This document shows positions 37,148 through 48,938 of a DNA stretch of 64,000 nucleotides, in pieces. The translations under genes were made by a program, and so were the position numbers. The stretch is from NCBI RefSeq assembly GCF_015832195.1, contig NC_052026.1, positions 12,201,619 through 12,265,618 on the forward strand. Reading direction: 5' to 3'. Position 1 is the first letter of the stretch; every line of letters begins with the position of its first letter. A model generated the notes under the pieces. It worked only from the letters and a program-made list of their open reading frames with translations, was not told the DNA's origin and made no database searches. The DNA is from Motacilla alba alba (lineage: Eukaryota; Chordata; Aves; Passeriformes; Motacillidae).

Positions 37148-40100
37148 CAATCTGACTGGCGTTTTGGAAACACAATTAATTCTGCTTTGAAGTTTCTCTT
37201 GAGGTGAAGTATAAATACATTCCCACATTACAGGAAGATCTGGTACTCAGAACTGTAGTATGTTTTCTTAATTTTGAGCTTCCGAGGACTCTAAGGTGCT
37301 ATTGCCTAACAGAAACAAACACTTGATTTATGGCAATCAGGAAGCTGCTCATGCAAAAAAAAGCACCTGAGCAGAAGTTTTCTCCCACTGCCATAGATTA
37401 CATTGTCAGGATACTGTATGACATCCCTCCCCAATGACCAAATTAGATTTAATGTCACATATATTAAAAGAAAGAGTGCCCATCAACCAAACCCAGAAAA
37501 TTGTTAAGGTACAAAAGAAAACTATTTAAATGTCTGTAATTCTTGTTTCAATTTCCATGCTGTTGATCAATTCTACTCAAACAGACATAATTCTCTCGTT
37601 GTATTATTGTCAACATCTTTACTGGGAGAAAAAGGTACCAGTGCAGTAAGAAGTCCAGCATAAAATTCCCACTTCATTTTTAGGTCACTGAATGCAATCC
37701 TATGGCAAGAGAAACAGCACTACTCTGCTGCATTAATATACTGCATTCCTACTTGCATGTAAGTTGTCTCTTCTGTACAGCCCACATTACAATTTCCAAT
37801 GTCAGCTCCAACAGTAAAACAGTTCCATTTATATTTTCATGGAGGTGCTGAAGATATTTGATCTAAACCTTCTTAGGTCTTTATCCTCTTCTTAGCATCT
37901 CTCATAGCTAGATGTAGAACAAGGGATCAGTGTTTCCCAAGACTCTTACCTATCTCATCCTGAAAATACAATATAGCATTGTCAAGTTCAGCTCAGCTTT
38001 TCAGCTTGGACTCCAAAGCCAGAGAACTTCCATGCAGCTGCCATTGGAAGTGTTGCATTGGCAGTGAGTTACAGCTAGCTCCAAGAAAGAAGGCAAATAA
38101 CCTACTGAACAACTCTCCCTCTAAAAGCAACTGCCTGCCCCTAATGAAGCATTCTTCAGTTTTAAGGTATGGAATGTGCTCTTCATCCAAAGCAACTTTA
38201 CTGGGAAGTGTCCATGCAAGCAAAGAAGAGGAACATGACACTGATGGCTAAGGACAAACAGATTTCCCTTTTCAGAAAAGAATCCAGTGAAGCCAACGAA
38301 GGAAGAGAAGTAATACCCAACAGGTCTAAGAAGAACTTTAAAATTTCTGTCTGAACTCAGTTAGAAAACAGATACTCAACACTTATTAAACTACACCAAA
38401 GAAGAATAAAACAGCTAAAACACACAGCCTCCCACGTTCCAGTTCACTGAGGGCGCATGGCAAAGCAAAGCAAGCCTGCTCTAGAATATGAGAGCACCAG
38501 AGTGAACTGATGGATCTACCCTAGACTCACAGGGTGATATTCAAAGATGCAACTGAAGTCATCCTCTTTATCCCCATTTGGCTGACAAAGTTGTACAGCT
38601 CCAAGAAAGATGACAGCTGGCTATGCAGGACAACCGTTTGCTCCAACCAGATTTAGCTCTTCCAAGTAAAAGAAGTAAGCTGCCAAACATCACCTATTGT
38701 AGGAACTCAATCAAGACCCACAGACATGACCAAGCACAGGAAGCGGGCACCAAGCTGTGCACTGGCAGCCAGTATGTTTCCTGTCAGGAGACAAAACAGC
38801 CCAGAAAGTGCTTGTGGAGCCAGCTGCCACTTTCACAGACCAAAAACACAATAGTAGTCTCAAACAACATAAAAAAGGTTGTTAAGTAACAGTGAAAGAT
38901 GAGGTAAAATGTCTGCTCTTCTTTATTTGTGTTTGTGCTACAGAATAATTTTCATCTGCATAAAAGTTAATAGAAAAGTTTGTAAGGGTTTTCATAAGGA
39001 GGTAAAACAGAAGTCAGCTGTGAAACTCTGACAGCAATCACTGAAAAAGTGAGTGATTTGACATGATTACCAATCATCTGAAGAGCATTTGCAGAACTTT
39101 TAAGCTGGCTGTTGTTGTATCACTTAAATTTCTTCAACAAAAATGGTCTAAAAAATCCATTTCTTAGCCCCAACACTGGGACTCTACCACATGAAGCCAA
39201 TTGTGTTTTAAAAGGAGGGCATTTTATAACCTCTTTTCCCATATAACCCCTTGGTATGATTTCTTTTGCCTCACAGCCACCAAGAAAAACAGCACACAAT
39301 GTGATCTGGAAAGATACATTCATACTTCTTTTACCCAGAACTTTTAGTCCATTCCGAAGCTGGAAATAGCTTCACTCCACCCCTTCACAGCTCAGAGCCT
39401 CTTCACTGAAAAGGAGAAAGCCACTTCACTTCTTCCCAAAATAGCAACAAGGAGGCTGAAATGTAACTGCTGCTTGATTACACCAGAGACTCAAAAATGA
39501 AGCAATATTATTACCATGTTTCTTTAAAAATTCATCAATGTAATTTTCAACCAACACCAACTTGCACCAACTACATAAAGGGCAACAAGCAATCTGCATC
39601 TTGTATCACATGCAGAATATCTGAGCAGATGAAAATGCCTCGTTTTCATCAGATTTTTTTTAATAGCTTAAATCTCACCTCCTTTCTTCATTCATCCACT
39701 GAATACAATGCTCTAAGTCTTCTTAAAGACTCCACTGAGGATAAAACTCTTTTCCACCACACAGAGAATCCGGTTTTTGCTCATACCCTTACAATGATTT
39801 TTTTAAGCCTCTCAAACACTCACTTGTAACACTTGGACAACTTACCACTGCCACAGCATCACTAGCGAGAACAGCTTGAGCATCCAGCACTGTATAGTAA
39901 GCTATATTGGTCATAATATAGATAATAGTCACAATTGGCATAGACACTGCGATAGCCAGGGGCAAGTTCCTGTAAGACAAAAAAAATACCAAAACTCCAA
40001 AACCCACAACTGCAGAAAAAGAAAAATTACATTAGTAACAGATTAAAGATATTTATTTGTATCATTTACAATACAGAGAAAAGAAATAAAGCCAGCATAA

Positions 40101-43100
40101 ATATTTCAAAAAAAAGGTATCTCTGGAATCAGAGTTTGGTTTCTTTTATAACCAGAAATTCTAATACAGAAGACTGGAAAAAAACCAGATTTTTATGGTA
40201 ACTTAGAATCTAAATTATGTGTAAAAAGGGATTCTCTGCAACTGCTCTTCAAACACTCTAACTTCAAGGTTTCCACATCTGTAGTAACAGCCTTCAAACT
40301 TACATGCTTTAAATAATTTCCTAATGTCCATGTTAATTACCACATTTAGAACCCAAAGAGGCAGAGCTCTGAGGTACTGCCCTCCTTCTGCCTGGGGAAT
40401 GGGGCTGTCCTTTCAGCACGCACTTCTGGAACTGATGCAGGGAGATTTATAAACCAAACCCCTGCTCTTCATATCTGCACTCATCACTGCAGAGAACAAA
40501 CTAACTGGGCTGCACAACAGAGGCGCAGATCTAAAATTGCTGGACAGCTGTGAGCCCCAGCATGTGGTGTGTCCTATTAGCAGACACAGGTCTAGAAAGC
40601 TACACAAAAACAAGTCAAGAGTAACAGCAAACTGCTAGCCTCCAGATGTGAGCAGGTAAGAGTTAACTGTGAGATAAACTCACAGCCCTGAGTGTGCAGC
40701 TCCACAGAAACACATTTCTCATGTTAGGCTTTGGCTTTTCTCAGTCTAATTCTTCCCTCAAACCTGAATATTCAAATGTTCAAACGGGGAAGCAGAATTG
40801 AGAGTGTTACTGTCACATTTGCCCAGTCTGAAATCAAACACAGCAGGGTGACATTGATGTGCATTTGCCATGAACATTGTTTTCAATAACAACAACAAAA
40901 AACCTTCAAAAAACAAAACCCCAAAGCACAGAAATTATCAGTCTGACTGAAACTATGAAAGTTTCCTCAAAAACTTCCTGAGGCCCAGAAGTCCAGCTGT
41001 TTCTGTCTGCTGCCATGGAAGCAGAAAAACAAACTTAGCCCACAGTCCTTCATATAAATCAGTAAATTAGTAACTGGGAGTTCTGACTCTTCTTTCAGGT
41101 TGCACACTCACAGTGAGACCAGTGAATCCCAGCACAGAGAAGAAAAAGAAGCAGAAAACTGCATTTAATTCAGAAATATTACACAATGTAACAAAAATCT
41201 GAAACTGCATTTTAAGGACTTTGCGTCATCCAAGATTAACGCCAAGGGACGATGTCAAACATAATTTGTGGATTGCAACTTTTGGGTGGACAGGCATGAG
41301 GGCACTACCAAGCAAGTGAACATGAAAAATATGTAATTCTTGTAGTAATTTTGTACAAGTCTGGAATACCTCATTATTCCCAAGATCTGTCAATGCAGAA
41401 AGCTGAAATTTGAAATTCACTTTACCAGCTACTATTCTACCACGAATGAAGCTTGTATTAGGCGCTGATGCCTATCTAGAGCAAATGATTATGAAGAAAT
41501 TTTCATCACCTAAATATCCTGTGAGAAAAACCGTTTTTCAAAACAATGCATCTAACAGAAGAGCTATCAAATGATAACAGAGAACACTATACTAACTCTA
41601 GAAAGGAAAGGCATTGCAAAAATATTCAAAAAAGAAGCTTTTCAGCAGAAAAAATGCCATGATTTGAGGGACCAAATGACTGATGAAAATACAAAATGTT
41701 TGCCTTCTGACTATGTGTATCAAATCTTTGCAAGAGGATTTAAAGAAACAAACTGTCAGACTGGAATTCAATCTAACTAAAAATAGCTAGGTTTTCTTTA
41801 AAGTACTTATCCACTTTTTTAATAGATAGCTTTCCTGGTTAGAGAAATGCCCAGCATAAAACTAAACATCCAACAAAGAAGGGAATAAACTGCAGAAGTC
41901 AAAATCAGCCGGGAAAATGAAAAAACCATCTCATTCTTCTTTATCATTCAGCTACAGCCATCTGGATGCAAAAATTATCAAAGGGGATTCTGTTCTAACA
42001 TAAAGGTATCTGCTTAGAGACTCACAACTGGGCAAGATTAGCCAGTCACACTTTTAGAGTATAAATTCATGGAAAATATGAATATTCTTAAATATGAAAT
42101 CAGAATGATTGCACAGATAAACACAGGCAACATTTAGGTACCACTGCAACAATGACACCTATTATAATAAATTGTAACAACATCTTGAACTGAAAGCTTA
42201 TCTAGCACTGAATACAGCATCCTGCAATCATCTACACTTAATTGTTCTTGTGTTTTAATTTCTTTGTCACTTTTAATGGAGTTTAGTAAATCTCTGCTGG
42301 TGGCCATCCACAGCCTCACCAGTAGAGCAGTTCTACTCATTTCTGTATAAGCTCAGAATTTATCAGTGAATAACAGCCACAAACCCAGCAACTTGGGAAC
42401 CATCCCCATTTAGAAAGCTCAAATAATTTACCTTTCTGGGTTTTTGATTTCTTCTGTTACATAATTGAGCGTATCCCAGCCAGAGTAAGAAAACAAGGCG
42501 GAATATAATGCAAGGGAGATTTCTCCAATATCAGTAGAGGATCCCTCAAAAGAGTTCTTAAAGTGCCATGTGTGTCCTGTGTGGAAAAGATGCAATGAAG
42601 GACAGGATAATAAAATACAGTAAGTAGTATTTTTCCATGCGCCACAAAATTAAAAAAAACACCTCAAAAACCCTAACTCCTTCAAATCTGCTTATTAAGA
42701 ACTTTTTTCCAATTCTACTACAAGTTTTAGCCACGAGAATAAGCATGGCTTTTAAAAGTACTATGAATTATTCTGTGTGTATAATACTGTTCTACAATTA
42801 ACCACCTGGTTTGTCCACAGTAGCACAAGAAATTCAGGAACATTAAGTTCAGACTAAACTATGAACAACTGGCAATGACAGTACTCAGGTTAAGTGTGGG
42901 GGTTTACAACATATATATATTTAGAAAATAACCCATTCAATTCTTCTATATCCTTTTAAATTTTCAAACATTTAGCCTATGCAGAAAACAAAGATTACAA
43001 GTGACTTAGATAACTATGACAAAAGAACCCCACACAAACACCTACAGGGATGTTTAAGATTTTGCTACTAATCATAGAAAACTGAGAAAAATTAACAGAT

Positions 43101-46100
43101 TATAAAGTATTCCTGTTAAGATAAATTTTTTCCAAGCTAAAAGTGTATGTGCGGTTTCTGGACCAGTATTTGGGAAAACTTGTGCCATCTTTTGACTGTA
43201 AGCAAGTCAAGACAAGTTCATCAATCACAGCTTAAAATATTCAGACTCGCTCTATATACAAACATACAAAACCACCAAAAACAGAAAGACAAGTTATTGT
43301 GCAACTCCAAAACCTGCCCTATACTATTCATCCTTAAGTGTTTAGACTCCATTAAAACTGTAATATTTGAAGCCTCTAAAATATCTTTACTTATTTCTCT
43401 TTTCTATTTTTTATCCCAATCACACATTGCTACTCCCTTGGCACAGACACAGGTGGAGTAACTGCTGAGTTAGGACCACAAAATGGAGGCAACGTCAAGG
43501 AAATTGGATGTGAACAAGCTTGGTATCTACGAAACAAGGGATGGGCAGATGTGCTAAGGACTAAACCTGGTGCTCACATATGCACATTCTTGATTGATTC
43601 ACTGTAATTATCTTGCTCATGAACTTTCAACAATAACCAGTTACAGCAAAGGACATAAATTGTCAGATTGCCAGGGAATGACAGCCCTTTATGGCAGCTT
43701 TGAATGCAGGGTAATTTTCTTAAGCTAACACACCAACAAATTCTTCCCAAAGGAAGGGCTAAGAACAAAACTAAGTTCAGAATTTCTCTTCACTTGAAGG
43801 CACAATGCCCAACACATACACTTTCTAATTCTCAACAGCTATAACAGAACTCAGGGTTTGAGCAAAAACAGAGCTGTAGCTTCACAAATCTACCTACGTA
43901 TTCCTAGCACGTTTGTGCCTTAAGTTCAGACAGTTTCAGGCCACAGATTCATTTTGTAAAAAAAAATATTCAATTTATCTCACAGTAGAGATGTTCCTTA
44001 GAGAAATTTATAACTTTCACCACTCCCACTGTATTTTGCTGTCTCTGTGTATTGCTGTTTTCACTTCCTTTTTAATTCTGTACTGCAGGCTGTAAATAAC
44101 ACAACATTGCTGAGCAGTCAATTACCTTCTTTCACCAAGTTCAAAGTCAACTGAGATAAGATGGATATCTCATGACACAGTATCATGATAATCCTAACAT
44201 TGGTTAGGATTGGTATTTTCAAGGTGGTGTATTATACTTTTTTTACTGAGGCACTTCATAAAACATGCAGAGGTAGTTCACAGTCCTTAGATCAGTCACT
44301 CAGTTTAATTGATAAGCACAAACCTTTGCTACAATTTTACAAGCTTACCCTGGCAGATTTTAACAAGTCCGGCGATGATGATGGCGATAAGAGCAGCAAC
44401 TTTAGCGTAAGTAAATATATCCTGCACACGTGTGCCCCACTTAACATAGGCACAATTTATAAATGTTAAAAGACCTAGGGAAGGAAGAAAAAAGAAAAAA
44501 TTAAAAGTCTATTTGAACAATGCTCAGTTTAGCTCACTTTTCAAAGCTTTTAATTGTAATCTAAATATGCACTGGCTTGTTATACTATTACTTAGGTTAA
44601 ACTAAGCCAAATACATAGGTACTGAAAACACACTGGTTCCAACAAAACAGCAGGAAACAGATGTTTTAAGCACTGTTTCAACAGACAGAAGGAAATACCT
44701 TCCTGTTCTCTGATTACATGCCCATTTTCCTATTGTTACCTCTCATCAGCTGTACTCTGCAACTACCCTGAAACTAAAGAAACTGCTACATGAAATAATT
44801 CACTTCAATGTACCAATATTGTTCTAATAAATGAAAGATTATCTAGAAATTCCTTTGGGCAAATATATGAAAAGAGTGGTTGAAAAGGTTTCTTTATGCT
44901 TCGTTGTTAGATTGAGGAAGAGTTCAACATCCATGGAGTAGCTGGAATGCTAAGTATGCTTACAGGTGATTCAATACCCTTTTCCAGTTCTCCTGAACTG
45001 TATAATGAAGAGAGAACATATTGATTTTACAAGGGCATGTACTGAGAGGACAAGGGGTAATGGCTTTAACCAGGAAGAAGGTAGATTAGATTAGATTGGA
45101 TTAGACTAGGTGTCATCAAGAAATTCTTCCTCGTGAGGGTCATGAAGCACTGGCACAGGTTGCCCAGAGAAGCTGGGGGTGCCCCATTCCTGGAAGTGTT
45201 CAAGGCCAGCTTGGATGGGGCTTGGAGCAACCTGTGATAGTAGGAGGTGTCCCTGCCCATGGCAGGGAGTTGACATGAGATGATCTCCAAGGTCCCTTCC
45301 AACCTAAACCATTCTGTGGCTCTAAAGAGCACGTGCCTTACAGCTAACACAACAGCAGTCTGGATTTTTACAAACTGGTAGGAAGTAACGAGTATTCTGA
45401 ATGCCTTTAGTCCTCTATCCCAAAATAAATTAGTCAGACCTATTTCACAAGATTGCAATGAAACTTGAAATGAGACTTTCAGATCTCACAAATATTTTGT
45501 AGTTGCTGACTAAACTTACTCACATGATCAACTTCCCCAAGACAGTTCTCATGACTCTCAACATTTTGCTTATGCATTCATTACCTTTCTCTGAAGTGGA
45601 GAGCCAGACAACCTTTGCCTGAACTCAAGGGCTGGATATTGAATAGGATTCAGTATCTTCAGTATTCTTAATTTAACAAAATCCTAATCTGGTACATATT
45701 TTTCTTAGCTAAATTATCACTATATAATTGAAACTTCTGTATTGGAAACAGTATTTCTCCCAAATCTCACTTTTCTCTCTAGCTAGTGAAAAAGTGTTTA
45801 TATACCACTGTACTTTTTATCTCCATAGAACCTTCTTGTACTGCGTATTTTAAATATGCATATAAATAAAAAATAAACTTGATTGTTTCAGGAGTAAGGT
45901 AGCAGTAAATGAATATTATATAAAAAGATGTGATATATTATTTCCTTTCCCATAATCCAAGATTACCACGATACTATTGAGATAAAAATGATCTTAGCAC
46001 AGCTACCAAATTGAAAACAGTAACTTTTAAAAGCTAACAAAAGAAACGTAATGATCAGATAAGTATGGCACTCTTATGTTACACAGTCTGGACGAGCTGG

Positions 46101-48897
46101 ATGAGGTTCAACTGAGCCTGGCAGGATGAGGGGGAAAAAAAACCCAGTCGTATCAAATTTCAAAAGTCAGGACTGCTGCAGCTCCCAAAGAGCCCTCAGG
46201 AAAAAAACCAACTCTGCTCAGTCTCTGCTCTTCAGTATTAGGGACTGGTTTAGGGACTTGCTGGATTTATTTCTGCCATATTTTTTTAAGCAACTTTCAT
46301 GGGGATTAATTATTATTAGTGAGTTAGGGCTTGGTCTCTACTTGAGATGAAATGATACTCTGATACCTAATAAGGGAAAAAAAAGAAAGATTATCAATAT
46401 TCTGAATAAGCCACATCTCTCTTTTGCTAAAAATACTGTTTTCTTCAACTTAATTATTGTTTAGCCACTTAAAGTTTCTAAGAACTGTCAAGTTTAGTTC
46501 TGTAGCACCAGATGACACCCCACGGCCAAAATGGTTGTCAAAGTAATGCTGTATAACACAAAGACTGTTCTCACACTAGCTCTAGTATTGCTATTACTAA
46601 AATTAAAAAAAAACCCCAACAAACAAAACTAAAAGTAAACCCCACAACAAATCCACCCAGTCTCACATACAATCTGTACCTAACCAATGTGCAGACTTCC
46701 ACTCCCAGCAGCTTCATTATTAAGGGATTAATCATATCCAGAGCTAGGGATGTGACAAACAACATCAGCAGTGCCAAGACAGGGAGAAGTCTAAGTTTTA
46801 ACAGCTAAATGAAGCTGTAGAGCAGGGGTGAGTCTTAGTACTAACACTCAGAACAGGGCAGAACAAGCATTTAAACCATAAACCAGACTGTTAAATTGTT
46901 CCACCTGCCTGAGAGTGATCCTGCTGTCATGTGTCTCCACTAAAAAAAGAGGTGCTAAATCCTCTTTATTAGCAGCCTATGTAGAAGACATCACAGTGTT
47001 TGTCTAGACCTACTACATAATAATTTTAATTTAATCACTTTGTCTTAATTTATTGCTTTTTAACCAACTCCTTTTTATGAGAGCTAACTGCCCTCAGAGT
47101 GAGGAGATACCTTAAATGGAAGAGCAGGTTCTCCCACACTCCTTAATTTGTGCCAAGATACCTTGGGACAATACCTGTTTAAGGAACGTGAACATGACAT
47201 TACAGGCCCTTCACTCATTTGGAAGAAGGAGGGAACAGAACTGATTAAACTGACAGATTTCCTGGAAGAAGTTTGTGATTATTTTTCCCCCTACCTGGTC
47301 TTCAACCAGCATGTTAATGCTTCCACAATAGTAAAAAAAAACAAAAATGGAAGGGGAAGCTGCAATCATCATAACCAGTTACAGAGGTCAAATATCCAAA
47401 GTACATGCTCTGTCATTTCCCTTTCCTCATCCTTTATAGACAACTTAATAAGAAACATCAGAGCTCTTCCAAAAGATGCCTCAAAAAGGAACCAGCTAGA
47501 AGCAGCACACATCCTTGCAGCATATTGTTGGCAGTAAAAGAGTCCAAGTTCTGTGTTAGCTTTTTGATACAAAATCATGTCAATAGAGGTGACAGGCTCC
47601 AGAGCACATGGCGATGGATCAGTACATCACAAAGCATTGTCCTACACACTTGCTGAAATAGAGTTTTCACTGTTTACTGGAAATGTAAAATATGTATTTA
47701 AACACTTTCTAATAGGAAACACCTAAAATTAAATAAGACACACAATTCAATCATACAGTTTCATTCTTTTGATAGCAGAACAGTCCTAGTTTGAAGTGTG
47801 TGGGCAGCTGTTCTATATTGACTAACAGAGCTGGCTATATGAATACAAATATTTCAATTTTATGTACAGACAAAATTTCCACTTTTCAAAACAGCTTTAC
47901 CACACACACTGCTGTACTGATCTTATAGTTAATCCCAAGCATAAAGAATAATCTTGAATGAATGATTTTTTGAAACCAGAGTAGTAACTGAACCATGTAA
48001 CCATTGAGAAATTATTGCAAACCAAAATACATCAGAATTTATAGCATAAGAGCCATTCTGCAATAGCTCTTAAGACCACACCAACAGTATCCCGAGGTTT
48101 GATTTGAAATAACTCTCTCATAGGAGATGTATATACCATTTTTGACAGTAAGTAAGCTTGGAAGAGTTCAATACCTGGTTCTGCTTCCAAATGAGAAAAT
48201 AGTCGTTCACTGACTGAACACCTGCAAGTTTCTCATGCTGGAATTGTTCTTTTCCCCACTGTAACTCAAACCATTTCAGATCCAGTACACACCAACTCTG
48301 AGTGTGGGTAAGATGTTTTAATAAAACGTACCCTGGATAAAAACTTACCATAGTAACTTTCAAGAAATACTTACATTCACAAGCAGCTGCTATCAGACGA
48401 CAAGCCACATATGGAGGGTCACAAGAAGGGAAGAAAGGCTGAACTATGTAGTTAGCAAAGGTGATGGCAATGATTGCCTGACTAGTTGGTTCAACAATCA
48501 GGAGTGAGGTCCACAAACGAATAAAAGCAATGAAGCTCCCAAAAGACTCCAAGATATATGCATAGCTGGCTCCTGACTTTGTAATAGTGGTTCCCAGTTC
48601 AGCATAGCAGAGAGCTCCAAAGACTGAAAATATCCCTCCAATTGCCCAAATTATTAAAGACAATCCATAAGATTTGCTGTAGATAAGAACTCCTTTGGGC
48701 GAGACAAAGATACCTGAACCAATCATGTTGCCTACTATAAGGCTTATCCCATTTATTAAAGATATTTCTTTCTTCAGTTGCAATGTATTTTGGTCTCCAT
48801 CCTCTGTTCCACTTCGATCTGTCCTTTCTGATTTATTGACGGGGCTGTATTCAGCCAGTGAAATTTGTGATTTTGTATAATCTGTCCTTTCTGCCAT
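27831..48897 (-). CDS. SLC7A6: SLC7A6, y+L amino acid transporter 2 (y+LAT2), complete, 9 coding exons
   Basis: Light chain of a heteromeric plasma-membrane exchanger that pairs with SLC3A2/4F2hc; it exports cationic amino acids in exchange for neutral ones plus Na+. Coding exons on the - strand: 48897-48375, 44474-44349, 42576-42432, 39969-39846, 32000-31897, 30866-30770, 30112-29963, 29277-29094, 27925-27831. They join in frame to 515 residues, exactly the human length. Seen: the TM1 substrate motif GSGIF at residues 60-64; FPSCDPPY with C159, the cysteine expected to bond the heavy chain; many hydrophobic segments consistent with the family's 12; and a C-terminus resembling human, [11 protein letters not shown]. 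The ATG at 48897 has A at -3 and G at +4. I chose it over an upstream in-frame TTG. I use SLC7A6 rather than SLC7A7 because of neighbours and C-terminus. Counting one 5' non-coding exon, these are exons 2-10. Confidence 0.96.
30310..30735 (+). repeat. Inverted repeat arm A in SLC7A6 intron after gene exon 7
   Basis: Matches 33970-34395 in reverse complement over about 420 bp with high identity (roughly 85% by eye). Shared blocks include AAATTACATTCTGCTTC, GCTGCATTTAGATGTGATA, GGAATTATTCTGTCTTGAGCA, GTACATGGACTAGTT and GAAGCTCCATTTTGAGGGAA. It could be two copies of an unnamed dispersed element or a local inverted duplication. Confidence 0.92.
30770..30866 (-). CDS. SLC7A6: SLC7A6 coding exon 6 (gene exon 7) with a GC splice donor
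   Basis: Encodes residues 341-373, including [19 protein letters not shown] and [10 protein letters not shown]. The exon ends AAT and is followed by GCAAGT, not GT; the next exon starts TGT (LLFN then CFMTL), as in human. The nearest GT would break the frame. GC-AG introns are a known minor class (about 1%). Confidence 0.88.
31897..32000 (-). CDS. SLC7A6: SLC7A6 coding exon 5 (gene exon 6)
   Basis: Encodes residues 307-340 and part of 341 ([20 protein letters not shown] onward to LNASILASS), a transmembrane segment. It starts in phase 0; the donor is GTAGTG. Together with the next exon it forms a 201-nt in-frame cassette. A decayed copy lies at about 35955-36048. Confidence 0.93.
33970..34395 (-). 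repeat. Inverted repeat arm B in SLC7A6 intron before gene exon 6
   Basis: Reverse-complement partner of 30310-30735. The similarity stops near GCTGTGCTAAGATGG on one side and ATTCTTGTTCTGGAGG on the other. The arms are about 3.2 kb apart and enclose gene exons 6 and 7. Confidence 0.92.
35955..36048 (-). pseudogene. Decayed duplicate of SLC7A6 gene exon 6
   Basis: On the - strand this reads [20 protein letters not shown], next to the true exon's [20 protein letters not shown]. Nucleotide identity is about 70-75% by eye over some 75 bp and includes the unusual GTAG donor. A one-base insertion near the end changes the frame relative to the true exon, and the TFADK start is not conserved. Most likely a relic of an internal exon duplication; a used alternative exon is less likely. 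Confidence 0.75.
37099..37144. repeat. (AT)23 microsatellite
   Basis: Uninterrupted AT dinucleotide run of about 46 bp, preceded by a shorter ATATAT run, in the large SLC7A6 intron between gene exons 5 and 6. Confidence 0.97.
45082..45328 (+). mobile_element. CR1 LINE, 5'-truncated 3' end
   Basis: Textbook CR1 3' sequence: AAGAAATTCTTCCTCGTGAG, GCACTGGCACAGGTTGCCC, CCTGGAAGTGTTCAAGGCC, GGTGTCCCTGCCCATGGC, then GATCTCCAAGGTCCCTTCC and CCATTCTGTGGCTCT. The left edge is a short ATTAG repeat. It lies in the SLC7A6 intron between gene exons 2 and 3, antisense to the gene. Confidence 0.97.
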
Positions 48898-48938
48898 TGT
48901 GGAAAGACTGTGAATTCTCCACGACTCCAAATCACAAT
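48898..48938 (-). other. SLC7A6: SLC7A6 5' untranslated part of first coding exon
   Basis: A TTTTGTTTCAG acceptor at 48939 gives 41 nt of 5' UTR before the ATG, so at least one non-coding first exon must lie to the right. Confidence 0.75.

Larger units (their letters stand above)
32001..39845 (-). other. SLC7A6: SLC7A6 intron between gene exons 5 and 6 (7.8 kb)
   Basis: The largest intron between coding exons. It holds the exon 6 relic, inverted-repeat arm B and the AT microsatellite. Otherwise I see no exon with family similarity on either strand. Confidence 0.8.

Noticed and set aside
45066..45458. 130-codon - strand ORF
   Set aside because: It is mostly the antisense reading of a CR1 element.
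48898..48930. Upstream extension of SLC7A6 to an in-frame TTG
   Set aside because: TTG is not a likely vertebrate start, and the ATG at 48897 has a strong context and gives exactly 515 residues.
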